Of a stretch of DNA of 64,000 bases, positions 55,301 to 61,183 are shown piece by piece. Below the pieces are notes generated by a model. The model had not been told where the DNA came from, made no database searches, and saw nothing but the letters and a program-made list of their open reading frames with translations. Source of the DNA: CAIXSC01 sp046349935 (lineage in GTDB: Bacteria; Planctomycetota; Planctomycetia; Pirellulales; Pirellulaceae); NCBI GenBank assembly GCA_046349935.1, contig JAXMBK010000003.1, positions 806,001 to 870,000 on the forward strand, written 5' to 3'. Numbering within the stretch: the stretch's first letter is position 1; each line of letters begins with the position of its first letter. Made by a program: the position numbers and the translations under genes.

Positions 55301-56814
55301 ACGTGCTGAGCCGCTTGGCGACGATCGACCATCGCAACTCGGCCGCCGAAGCCGTCTCGTTCTTCCACTACACGTACGACGCGGCAAGCCGCATCACCGG
55401 CATCAACGAAATCGACGGCGCCGTCGCGTACGGCTACGACGACCGCGACCAACTGATCTCCGCCGCCTACACGAACCCCGAGCGGCCCGACGAGTTCTAC
55501 CAATACGACGCGAACGGCAACCGAGAGGCCTCATACCTCCACGGCGACGGCTACCTGACCGGCCCCGCTAACCGCCTGCTCTCCGACGGCACGTACAACT
55601 ACGAGTACGACTTGGAGGGGAACACAGTCCGCCGCACCGAGATCGCCACCGGCGACTACCGCGAGTTCCACTGGGACCACCGCAACCGCCTGACCGCCGT
55701 CATCGACCGCACCGCCGCCGGCGTCGCCACACAGATCGTCGAGTTCACCTACGACGCCCTAGGCCGCCGCATCGCCAAGTCAGTCGACGCCACCCCCGCC
55801 GACGCCGTCGACGCCGCAATCACTCACTTCGTCTACGACCGCGAAGACGTCCTGCTCGACTTCGTCGACGAAGACGGCGCCGGCGCTGGACCGACCGAGC
55901 TCGCCATGCGGTATCTGCATGGGGCGGGGATTGATGAGGTGCTGTCGCAGGAGGGAGCAGAACGCGGCACTGAGTGGTTGTTGGTGGATCACTTGGGGTC
56001 AACTCGAGACGTCATTGATTCACAAGGGACACACTTACAATATCTTTCCTATGATTCGTATGGCAATGTCGTCATCGACACGGAAACCGACGTAGACTCG
56101 CGAATGCTATTTACAGGACGTGAATGGGACGAGGAAACAGGACAGTACTACTTCCGCACGAGGCATTACAGCCCCAGACTGGGAAGCTTCCTGAAAGAAG
56201 ATCTAGCTCGCAATCAATTCGGCGAATGGAACCTCCGCATCTATGTCATCAACAGTCCGATTGGCCGCTCAGATCCGTTTGGGCTCTGGTACGGCTGGGA
56301 TGACGCGGCATTTGCAGCTGGGGGAGCCGTACTAGGAATCGTCGGGCAGGGCATTAGTGATGTTTACACCGGTCAATTAAGTGACACAGAAACGTACATC
56401 GCTGCCGGCCTCGGCGGTGCCCTTGGAGGCTGGGCTTTGCTGTATACAGGCCCAGTTGGTGCTGGCGTGACTACTGGCGCGATGACCAATTTGATCAAGC
56501 AAACTTTGTGGAACCTCAATGGCAAGATTTGTACATTTGACTGGGAAAGTCTATTTGTCGACACCGCGATCGGTGGGCTGACAGGCCTCATACCGGGCAT
56601 GAAAATCCCTGGAATCACTTCCGGGCGTGGCAGCATGAACCAAGTGTTTAAACAGATGGTGACCAAAGCGAAGAACGGAACTAGCAAGTCGATTCGCCCG
56701 TTAACAGCCGTAAAAATGTTTGCAGGTCGTAGTACGGCCACAAGCCTCGTCCCCGGAATGGCCATCGGCACAGTAGGATCAGTTGCCTACTACAGCCGCC
56801 GACAAACACCTTAG
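46381..56814 (+). CDS. Giant secreted RHS/YD-repeat protein with inserted 192-residue repeats
   Basis: 3477 residues. N-terminus: basic leader with FRSLWLESLESRRMF, the planctomycete export-associated motif. A dockerin-like pair of calcium loops follows at 53-120 (DVDGSGQIVPLDALEIINRL; DVTGDQFVAPIDALFVINHI), then a cadherin-like domain (about 395-486, NQAPTLAPIGALQAV...ASDGS) and a carboxypeptidase-regulatory-like domain (490-543). RHS repeats run from about 740 to 1203 and resume at 2533 (RPRTFTYDPVFSQLTSATDE). Between them sits an insert opening with YWISSTGGDWHDPANWSTG and holding 192-residue repeats. The RHS core ends with GREWDEETGQYYFRTRHYSP and DPFGL at 3298. The last 175 residues are the variable tip. 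The gene follows the kinase by 38 bases. The whole could be a surface adhesin or toxin-delivery shell. Confidence 0.9.
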   Translation: MSVAKLSPTTATARSLSKPSRRRRPSSVRSRKFRSLWLESLESRRMFAVDWRNPVDSLDVDGSGQIVPLDALEIINRLNSSAPNELPDERDPALPFWDVTGDQFVAPIDALFVINHINSVGSGLRRLEEGALFARQSDVTITLGQPAGARTVRFELTAEFDVSDAAPALEDLLAVYLVDEEDAHQTLLDRGTPGTSLFSWSNNQVEAAAGTVRWDGEVLEIDTSSIVDRDTGVLRFQLLNNDSDLGTRVTIRPLSNEVDPAATPRFALAEDATTLAPGAPLSLGALPLRNDVQLEASNVRFNRSTGRYVAEVNVLNQGESLGRELAVAFPNLPVGVSLANASGATPSGAPYVNMQDAIGRGGLVSGSRSAALLVEFDNPLNIPFSLVPEVRAASNQAPTLAPIGALQAVPGEVLVVDLQASDPNGDSLQYWLDFTTPLPTSTLDSDGRLVFYPGPDEVGVYQFTAIASDGSLRAEVPVTLEIVADPVTTSRVTGRVLKVDGSPLAGMPVELGAVQGLTDAAGNFTLDLGAGPIVGDTLRIRGELYDGPEAYPFIAERLELVLEHPAYPGVNNVIARPIYLPALDLENGGAIDPQRDTLVTTDALPGAAVFVAAGTLMNQQGSPFEGVLSITEVPTDRTPAALPDGLLPDLVVTIQPGEMVFAQPAPLTLPNPTGYVPGTLMDLWSINPVTGDFEVVGTGRVSDDGSVIETIEGGIRNSSWHFFLWVLYRTFMGVDDAPCETCKPSGPARSTVDFHTGAITEQMFVGGYGGGAGGSLGGGGGGVSLVYNSLRASGRTAVSFESSLACVAFAGFEPPQQRFFARLSATRGKTSFHVASRFWTLPDCSGAGSTRMEAGLIGDLSGFNSGEYQLELKTGVLTRGADGATAGALTTTSAPMIFVNYVTSPFGAGWGIAGVQEIIENPNGSATLIDGDGTTITFGPPLALGQPYQSPPGDFSRLEKLGDGTFRRTLKDQTVYQFNSDNRLVTVTDRNNNHVEYRYDQGLLSEIVDTVGLTTRFVYLGGRLNSIIDPYGRTTRVAHDDRGNLIRITDPIGNETSWEYDALHAPTSMTDANGNYGEDRYSVGGRSIGSEFPDGSTSTVRPGKLVGISASETNTEWEAAIPIPTDRVALYTDVNGNTIRMRLDSLGQPIEISDDLGPIASVVRNEDNLVVHSTDGRGNIVRYEYDDRGNLTLVADSISDSLPAPSVYWISSTGGDWHDPANWSTGVVPGPEDDVLIEIPGVDAEIVVGWPPTSVHRLYSFEKLTIDTGTLTLSGDSQLSQTLTTRLGGQLRAEGVEANIAIDGAIAEGAAIYAEQGAVVTLTSVNAVDNLELNIALGAQLRAPQLKNLDDAFVTLSAGGSFDASVLESIDGSSFVLSGPTTEYVLPNSVTLYRAGADLRSRYLQAEDGALLDLSSLTTLEPNVSFFDLQIAATQGGRLRLPNVTAISDQTFYVTVSGDTSVLDVSGLSEFVDSTITLNDGGQFVTPNLTRIDGASFLLSGANTSYTAPAAATSYLPGPGAFERMLKVDDGATLDLSAISIIESSVTSYSTRIYVFGGGTLLVPNIASFTDYSGEIRAEGAGSRIDLSGLTTWTGSETVVGERAALVSGAGSTIVSPLLTSLANVDLYVSGAGSLTTSQLTEFQHGSMNIADREIDLSGITELVDIRLTLQNQGSVFTPNLTNIDGSSFHLRGAGTSYSLPAAITSYHPGPGIGHREFLVEQQASLDLSSLTSIWPVADGFSTSFYAYSGGTLLLPHVAAFTDNSVGIHAEGDDSLIDLSGLTSWMGRDVNSGRRSSLNSVAGSTIDAPLLTELQNVDIVATGTGTLSTSQIEQLQAGGLAVTGREVDLSGLEQMIDGTVDLREGGNILAPNLIDIDGTSFALRGAGTSFTLPAAITTYQPGPSVGHRFFQVEELASLDLSSLTSITPVADGFSTSFNAYSGGTLLLPNVPAFTDNSVGVYAEGAGSHIDLSALASWTGRDVNSGLRSSLSSLAGSTIDAPLLTSLQNVDIVATGVGSLSTAQIEQLQRGGLAVTERDVDLSGLEQMIDVTVDLREGGSLLTPNLVDIDGSSFSLRGVGTSYTLPAAITTYQPGPGVGHRFFQVEELASLDLSSLTSITPVADGFSTSFNAYSGGTLLLPNVPAFTDNSVGVYAEGVGSHIDLSALASWTGRDVNSGLRSSLISLAGSTIDAPLLTSLQNVDVVVTGDGMLSTSQIELLQRGGVTVTEREVDLSGLEQMIDVTVDLRDGGSLLTPNLVDIDGSSFSLRGASTSYTLPAAITTYQPGPGVGHRFFQVEELASLDLSSLTSITPVADGFSTSFYAFSGGTLLLPNVPAFTDNSVGAYAEGVGSRIDLSALTSWTGRDVNSGHTSTLASRAGATIDLGNLTTLSSVYATFDDSSGFPLAQITHWQEGSLSFEGGEYEFTQLVDADNTNLTIDGAIVRAPVLTNIGAGAITITNGGSLVAPLLPGFGGSGGEGDDGSGDGGDGETADGQSGGGSSPAPAGGGDGESGDGNNGDGESPLPEVPTPRPRTFTYDPVFSQLTSATDELGRLTLFTLGPANGNVLEMRRVVGQIDAISGESDDQVSTYTYAVRGLLDTYTDPRGIVTDWDYDALDRVIQVTVAVGTPAEAVWLTEYDAFGRVAAEIDPNGNRTEYGYDALDRVTLVRDALGHVTQYAYDSKGNLTRLTDPTGAIWRFRYDRRDRLIETEDPLQQKTIYGYDRGGNLVRVTDPLGHITRFEYDVRGRRTATIDPDGGVTRFEYDLDNNLTALIDPVGNRTTFDYDARSRQIRETDPLGNAIVYTYDAVDNLIAKLDRNGRTTTFAYDSLDRLVAETWVGGGNEIHYTYDANDNLLTVQDVFSSLTYAYDEQNRPTSVDNAGTPGAPHVVLDYTYDAVGNVLSVVDAISGQPGATTSYAYDALHRLSSLSQTGPTVADKRVDFTYNEMGQYEHVRRYSDLAATQLVIDTEYTYDVLSRLATIDHRNSAAEAVSFFHYTYDAASRITGINEIDGAVAYGYDDRDQLISAAYTNPERPDEFYQYDANGNREASYLHGDGYLTGPANRLLSDGTYNYEYDLEGNTVRRTEIATGDYREFHWDHRNRLTAVIDRTAAGVATQIVEFTYDALGRRIAKSVDATPADAVDAAITHFVYDREDVLLDFVDEDGAGAGPTELAMRYLHGAGIDEVLSQEGAERGTEWLLVDHLGSTRDVIDSQGTHLQYLSYDSYGNVVIDTETDVDSRMLFTGREWDEETGQYYFRTRHYSPRLGSFLKEDLARNQFGEWNLRIYVINSPIGRSDPFGLWYGWDDAAFAAGGAVLGIVGQGISDVYTGQLSDTETYIAAGLGGALGGWALLYTGPVGAGVTTGAMTNLIKQTLWNLNGKICTFDWESLFVDTAIGGLTGLIPGMKIPGITSGRGSMNQVFKQMVTKAKNGTSKSIRPLTAVKMFAGRSTATSLVPGMAIGTVGSVAYYSRRQTP
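50764..53646 (+). repeat. Five 192-residue (576-bp) tandem units in the RHS gene
   Basis: The anchor encoding VDLSGLEQMID or its variants recurs at 50764, 51343, 51919, 52495, 53071 and 53647, giving one 579-base and four exactly 576-base intervals. A more diverged unit precedes 50764. Each unit encodes two beta-rich stretches: LSSLTSITPVADGFSTSF and GGTLLLPNVPAFTDNSVG, then IDLSALASWTGRDVNSG. The last three units are nearly identical in DNA; the first two are diverged, so expansion is recent at the 3' side. The pattern of short strands with Asn, Gly and Leu is compatible with a beta-solenoid. Confidence 0.93.
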
Positions 56815-56838
56815 AGGCTGCCAAAAAAGCTAAAAGCT

Positions 56839-58239
56839 GATCCGGGACACCAATTGGCATGAAACTTGCGCCCATCACAATAGTCACTTGTCGCTTACAC
56901 AAGGAGAACTGTTATGGCGGACGCTAAAATGCGGGAGAAGTTGGTCCTTCCGGCTTTCCCGTGGGTCGCGTAGCATTGTCGCGGAAGGGCAAGGCCGATA
57001 CAAGTCGAGGATTTCTACACGAAGATTCTGGGGATCGACGAGCCGTGGTCGATTGCCGAATTGCGGTTGGAGCAAGAGAAGTCGCTGGTTCACGTGCAAT
57101 TGGAGCATGAGGAAGGTTTGCGTTGGAAATGCCCCTGCTGCAATCGGGACTTGCCGATCTACGATCACTCGGAAGAACGTCGCTGGCGGCACCTCGACAC
57201 GTGTCAGTATGAGACGTGGTTGTATGCTCGGATTCCGCGAGTGAAATGCCCGGAGCATGGAGTGAAGCAGGTGCGCGCCGCCTGGGCCGAGCCAGGGTCG
57301 CGGTTTACGCTGCTATTTGAAAGTCATGCGACCGAACTGTTGACGGCCTGCGAAGTGGTGTCGGCGGCATGCGACATTCTGCGTATCAGTTGATCAAGGT
57401 TGGCGATTAATCGAGCGAGCGGTGGCTCGCGGGAAGGCTCGGAAGAAGCCCTGTCGAATGGCTCGCGTCGGCGCTGACGAGAAGGCATTCGCCAAGGGCC
57501 AAAGCTACATGACGATCGTCTGCGACTTCAATCACGGGACGATCGAGTATGTCGCGGATGATCGAAAAGTGGAGAGTTTGGCGGGCTTTTTCGATGGACT
57601 TTCGGCCGAGCAGCGTGGTGCGATCGAGGCGGCTGCGATCGACATGCACGAATCGTACGTCCAAGCCATCAAGGAACAGATTTCGCTGGCCGACGACAAG
57701 ATCGTCCATGATCGCTTCCACGTGGTGCAGCATGCGACGAAGGCCGTCGACACGACGCGTCGGCAAGAGCACAAGCGACTCACCGCCGAGGGCGATGATC
57801 GTCTCTCGAAGACCAAGTACCTGTGGCTCAAGAGCCAGAAGAACCTCAATGAGAAACAACGACGCCGTTTCGAGGACGTCTTTTCGCTCCAGCAACAAAC
57901 CGCCAAGGCCTGGGGCTTAAAGGAACTGTTGCGAGAACTGTGGGAACAGCCGACTCTCGAGGATGCTCGCGAGTTCTTTGCGCAATGGTATCGGCACATG
58001 ATTCATGGAAAGCTAAATCCCATGAAGAAAGTGGCCCGCATGATCAAAACGCGACTCACTCATGTCGTCAATTACTGCCGCCACCGACTCACCAACGCCG
58101 TCTCCGAAGGACTCAACAGCAAGATTATGTCGATCAAAGGACGAGCTCGTGGGTTTCGAAATCCCGAGAACTTCAAGATCGCCATTTTTTCTACAGCGGA
58201 AGCCTCGATTTACAGCTCGACCCACGCTAAACCCGGATC
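56839..58239 (+). mobile_element. Decayed ISL3-type insertion sequence, boundaries tentative
   Basis: The element carries a broken ISL3-like transposase gene and begins at most 25 bases after the RHS stop codon. Possible terminal inverted repeats are GATCCGGG at 56839-56846 and its complement CCCGGATC at 58232-58239, only 8 perfect pairs; ISL3 termini are usually longer, so these ends are uncertain. The composition is less GC rich than the surrounding genes. No clear target-site duplication was found. Confidence 0.65.
56998..58230 (+). pseudogene. ISL3 family transposase, frameshifted
   Basis: Reading through gives an ISL3 protein: QVEDFYTKILGIDEPWSIAE, zinc-finger-like KCPCCNRDLPIYD and KCPEHG, then VGADEKAFAKGQSYMTIVCD and IVHDRFHVVQHATKAVDTTR, and C-terminal LTNAVSEGLNSKIMSIKGRA. 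Three defects are seen. The first expected codon is ATA at 56998, where ATG would be expected. At about 57391-57393 two bases are missing (SW-DQGWRLIERAVARG would need TTGGGATC; the sequence has TTGATC). Near 58183 one T is missing in a T-run; restoring it gives FFYSGSLDLQLDPR and a stop at 58228-58230. The gene is therefore inactive. Confidence 0.85.
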
Positions 58240-58274
58240 GACCCACAAAACACCCCCCAACCCACATCTACAAC

Positions 58275-59279
58275 ATGCAACACAATCTCATATTAGCACT
58301 CGGAACAACCCTGTTCACACTCGCACTTCTGGCGTGCGATGCCAAGCTCCATGCAGAGCCTCGCGCTGGAGACCAAATCGTCAACAGCATCAACATGAAG
58401 CTGGCTTACATTCCTCCCGGCGAGTTCGTCATGGGCACTCCGCCGGCTGAAGCGAAGGCAGCCTGAAAGGACTTCATTGCCATCTTTAGGGAGGCGAATC
58501 CAGATCGAGTGTACGATGACTCGACAGCGCCGGATGACGAGCGGCAGCATCGAGTCAAGATGACGAAGGGGTACTATATCGGCGTTTATGAGGTCACTCA
58601 GCAAGAATTCCAACGAGTGATGGGACACAACCCAAGCATGTTCAGTCCACATGGGAGACTTGCAGAACAAGTGAATCAAATGGACACATCGAGATTCCCC
58701 GTTGAAATGGTCTCGCTTGACACAGCAAACGTGTTTTGCGAGAAGCTCTCGCGACTGACCGCCGAGTCCTCTGCGAAGAGGAAGTATCGACTTCCGACCG
58801 AAGCGGAGTGGGAGTATGCGTGTCGAGCGGGCTCGACGACGACCTATCACTTCGGTGATTCACTCAACGGCACAAACGCCAACTGCCATGGAACGAAGCC
58901 ATTCGGCACGAACGACGCGGGCCCATTTCTCGATCGAACGACCACGGTCGGTTCGTACAAGCCGAACGCGTGGGGTCTTTATGACATGCATGGGAATGTA
59001 GCGGAGTGGTGCTCGGACTTCCTTTCCGCCGAGTACTATCACCATTCGCCGGCTTCGGATCCGCCAGGACCGACGCTGGAACAGATCTCGAACGGGTTCG
59101 ATGGCTCGCCGGGTGAGCTGATCGAAGTGGCGCGAGCGCCGCGGGTCCGTCGAGGCGGTGGATATCACGATCGTGCCTCCTTTTGTCGCTCGGCCGCTCG
59201 CCCCGTCTATTGTGCACCGCTGGCATCAGACACTGGTTCTTCCATTGGATTTCGAGTGGTTGTGGAAATCGGGAAGTGA
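58275..59279 (+). pseudogene. FGE/sulfatase-modifying-factor-like lipoprotein split by in-frame TGA
   Basis: From ATG 58275 a lipoprotein signal (HNLILALGTTLFTLALLAC) leads to MKLAYIPPGEFVMGTPPAEA and then a TGA at 58464-58466. The same frame continues without a shift: KDFIAIFREANPDRVYDDST, then HRVKMTKGYYIGVYEVTQQE, RLPTEAEWEYACRAGSTTTY, DMHGNVAEWCSDFLSAEYYH and GGGYHDRASFCRSAARPVYC. These are FGE-sulfatase domain hallmarks. So the coding region is intact apart from one stop codon (TGG or CGA to TGA by a single change). Without the stop it would be 334 residues. The downstream half could still be translated from GTG 58509, but without export signal. It lies right after the IS remnant. Confidence 0.85.
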
Positions 59280-59316
59280 GCGATAGGACCAACGCTGTAC
59301 TGGTAGCAACTGTCCC

Positions 59317-59450
59317 GCCCCTCACCCCCGGCCCCTCTCCCCGAACTCCTGTTCGGGGAGAGGGGAGCTTTGCAATCGGAAGGCCGTTACGAGAACAAAG
59401 CTCCCCTCTCCCCAAGCGAAGCTTGGGGAGAGGGGCCGGGGGTGTGGGGC
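59317..59450. repeat. 134-bp palindromic repeat, copy 1
   Basis: Contains two strong hairpins, CTCTCCCCGAAC/GTTCGGGGAGAG (loop TCCT) and CTCTCCCCAAGC/GCTTGGGGAGAG (loop GAA), separated by about 40 bases. The outer ends CCCCTCACCCCCGGCCCC and GGGGCCGGGGGTGTGGGG are also inverted. Copy 2 at 59900 has the same length and differs at only a few positions. Orientation is the same in both. Confidence 0.9.
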
Positions 59451-59459
59451 AAGACCAGT

Positions 59460-59837
59460 TCACTCGCCGACCGCCGCGCGACACGCGGCCAAGATCTCCG
59501 CCATCACCAACTCAAGCTGCTCGTCCAACTGCTCGTTGCGGAATCGAATCACCCGGATGCCATATCGAGCCATCCACGCCGTGCGGCGTGCGTCATACGG
59601 CTCGCGGTCGGCGTGCGAGACGCCGTCCAACTCCACCACCAACCGACACTCGGCGCAGTAGAAGTCCGCCACGTACGGACCCAAAGGATGTTGCCGACGA
59701 AACTTGAATCGTCGCAGACTGCGATTTCTCAACAGGGCCCACATCTGTTGCTCCGCAGTCGTCGCCGTTTGACGCAAACCGCGCGCAAGCGCGATCTCGG
59801 CGGCGCCCGGGGCGCGCATTCGTCGTCGTCGTCGCAT
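59460..59837 (-). CDS. DUF559 (Vsr-like endonuclease fold) protein
   Basis: 125 residues from ATG 59837, chosen for GGGAGG five bases upstream; a frame upstream to 59879 is open. The DUF559 signature is complete: AEQQMWALLRNRSLRRFKFR, then RQHPLGPYVADFYCAECRLV and VELDGVSHADREPYDARRTA, ending VIRFRNEQLDEQLELV. The fold resembles the Vsr mismatch endonuclease and the D/E residues of FYC...ELDG may form an active site; the natural substrate is unknown. It lies between two copies of a 134-bp repeat, as if carried by them, on the strand opposite to the broken lipoprotein gene. Confidence 0.92.
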   Translation of the reverse strand: MRRRRRMRAPGAAEIALARGLRQTATTAEQQMWALLRNRSLRRFKFRRQHPLGPYVADFYCAECRLVVELDGVSHADREPYDARRTAWMARYGIRVIRFRNEQLDEQLELVMAEILAACRAAVGE

Positions 59838-59899
59838 GCCAGCCTCCCGCGCCTCGGAAGGACTGCCCCATGACGACATCTTTCGCAGGTGGACATGCC

Positions 59900-60033
59900 G
59901 CCCCTCACCCCCTGCCCCTCTCCCCGAACTCCTGTTCGGGGAGAGGGGAGCTCTGCAATCGGAAGACCGTTACGAGAACAGAGCTCCCCTCTCCCCAAGC
60001 GAAGCTTGGGGAGAGGGGCCGGGGGTGAGGGGC
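59900..60033. repeat. 134-bp palindromic repeat, copy 2
   Basis: Same structure as copy 1 at 59317, in direct orientation. Compared with copy 1, visible changes include CCCCTGCCCC for CCCCCGGCCCC, AGCTCTGCAATC for AGCTTTGCAATC, GAAGACCG for GAAGGCCG, AGAGCTCC for AAAGCTCC, and GGTGAGGGG for GGTGTGGGG. It lies between the DUF559 gene start and the 3' end of the quinone reductase gene and does not overlap coding sequence. Confidence 0.9.
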
Positions 60034-60069
60034 AAAGTGCGGCGAGCGTCGCCTGACAGCGTCTCGCAG

Positions 60070-61062
60070 CTACGGCTTCAGCACGATCTTGCCTTGCAGC
60101 GTGTCCGACTTCTGCAGCGTGTTCAATTCCTGCAACTTGTGAGCAGCCGCGGCTTCAGCCAGCGGGAAAACCTTGCCGATCGCAGGACGAAGCTGGCCGG
60201 ACGATAGCCAGCGATTGATGTCGTCCGCGCAGCGACGCTGCTCGTCGGGCGTCGCCTTGAACATGACGAAGCCATGCAGCGAGCAGCCCTTCACATAGAA
60301 CGGGCCCACGGGGAACACGGGGCGAGCTTCCCGGCCCGCCATCAGCACGATGCGGCCGCGCTCGGCCAACAACGGGACGATCGCGTCGAAGTTCGGCTCG
60401 CGCGTCGTCTCCCAAAACACGTTCACGCCGTTCGGTGCAAACTCCTTCACCCGCGCCGCGATGTCGTCGGTCTTGTAGTTGAGCGACAGGTCAGCGCCCA
60501 ACTGCGTGCAGGCGGCCGCCTTCGCGGCGCTGCCTGACGTCGTGATCACACGCGCGCCCGCGGCCTTCGCCATCTGGACGACCATCGAGCCGACGCCGCC
60601 GCTGCCGCCATTCACAAAGATCGTCTCGCCCGCCTTCAGCCGCGCGTTGTCGAACAGTCCCAGGTGAGCAGTAATGCCGACCAGCGCACAGGCGGCGGCC
60701 GTCTCGTCCGTCACGTCGGCCGGCGTCGGATACAGCCAGCATTCGTCGACCGCACTGTATTCGGCGAACGTCCCCTGTCGCCCCATGAGCCCCTGGTTGC
60801 TCCCCCACACTCGGTCGCCCACCTTAAAGCGGCTCGCCTGCGGCCCCGTCGCCACGACGGTCCCCGCCAAGTCGCAGCCGACGATGTACGGCTTCGGCAA
60901 TTCCCAGTAGTTCGACCCATTGCGAATGTACGTGTCGATCGGGTTCACCGAGACCGCGCCGACCTTAACGAGCACCTGGCTGCCGGTCGCATCGGGCGTT
61001 GGCACGTCGCCGTACACGAGGTTCTCGGCAGGTCCAGTCTGCATGATGTAGGCGGCTTTCAT
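60070..61062 (-). CDS. Zinc-free quinone oxidoreductase (MDR superfamily)
   Basis: 330 residues from ATG 61062 (MKAAYIMQTGPAENLVYGDV), with GGAGGAG upstream; the longer frame to 61311 is without homology. The GroES-like half has VSVNPIDTYIRNG and GCDLAGTVVATGPQASRFKV. The nucleotide site is VNGGSGGVGSMVVQMAKAAG, and NYKTDDIAARVKEFAPNGVN follows. No catalytic zinc Cys/His set is seen, which fits the QOR group that reduces quinones with NADPH. It stands alone, diverging from the cytochrome/DUF1549 gene. Confidence 0.92.
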   Translation of the reverse strand: MKAAYIMQTGPAENLVYGDVPTPDATGSQVLVKVGAVSVNPIDTYIRNGSNYWELPKPYIVGCDLAGTVVATGPQASRFKVGDRVWGSNQGLMGRQGTFAEYSAVDECWLYPTPADVTDETAAACALVGITAHLGLFDNARLKAGETIFVNGGSGGVGSMVVQMAKAAGARVITTSGSAAKAAACTQLGADLSLNYKTDDIAARVKEFAPNGVNVFWETTREPNFDAIVPLLAERGRIVLMAGREARPVFPVGPFYVKGCSLHGFVMFKATPDEQRRCADDINRWLSSGQLRPAIGKVFPLAEAAAAHKLQELNTLQKSDTLQGKIVLKP

Positions 61063-61183
61063 CGAACGATGCTCCTCCAGACGACTCGTGGCACGGTCAG
61101 CAACGCAAACAAACGTAACGGTGATCTTACTGAAGCTCGCGCAGGTTGCGAGGGCCGAGGCGCGCGTGCATGATGATGCTTGC

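Noticed and set aside
58183..58190. T-run in the transposase considered as programmed frameshift site
   Set aside because: Two other defects elsewhere in the gene make decay the simpler explanation; a single slippery site would not restore the protein.
59317..60033. Palindromic repeats considered as CRISPR or as rho-independent terminators
   Set aside because: Only two copies, with a gene between them; the hairpins are not followed by T-runs.
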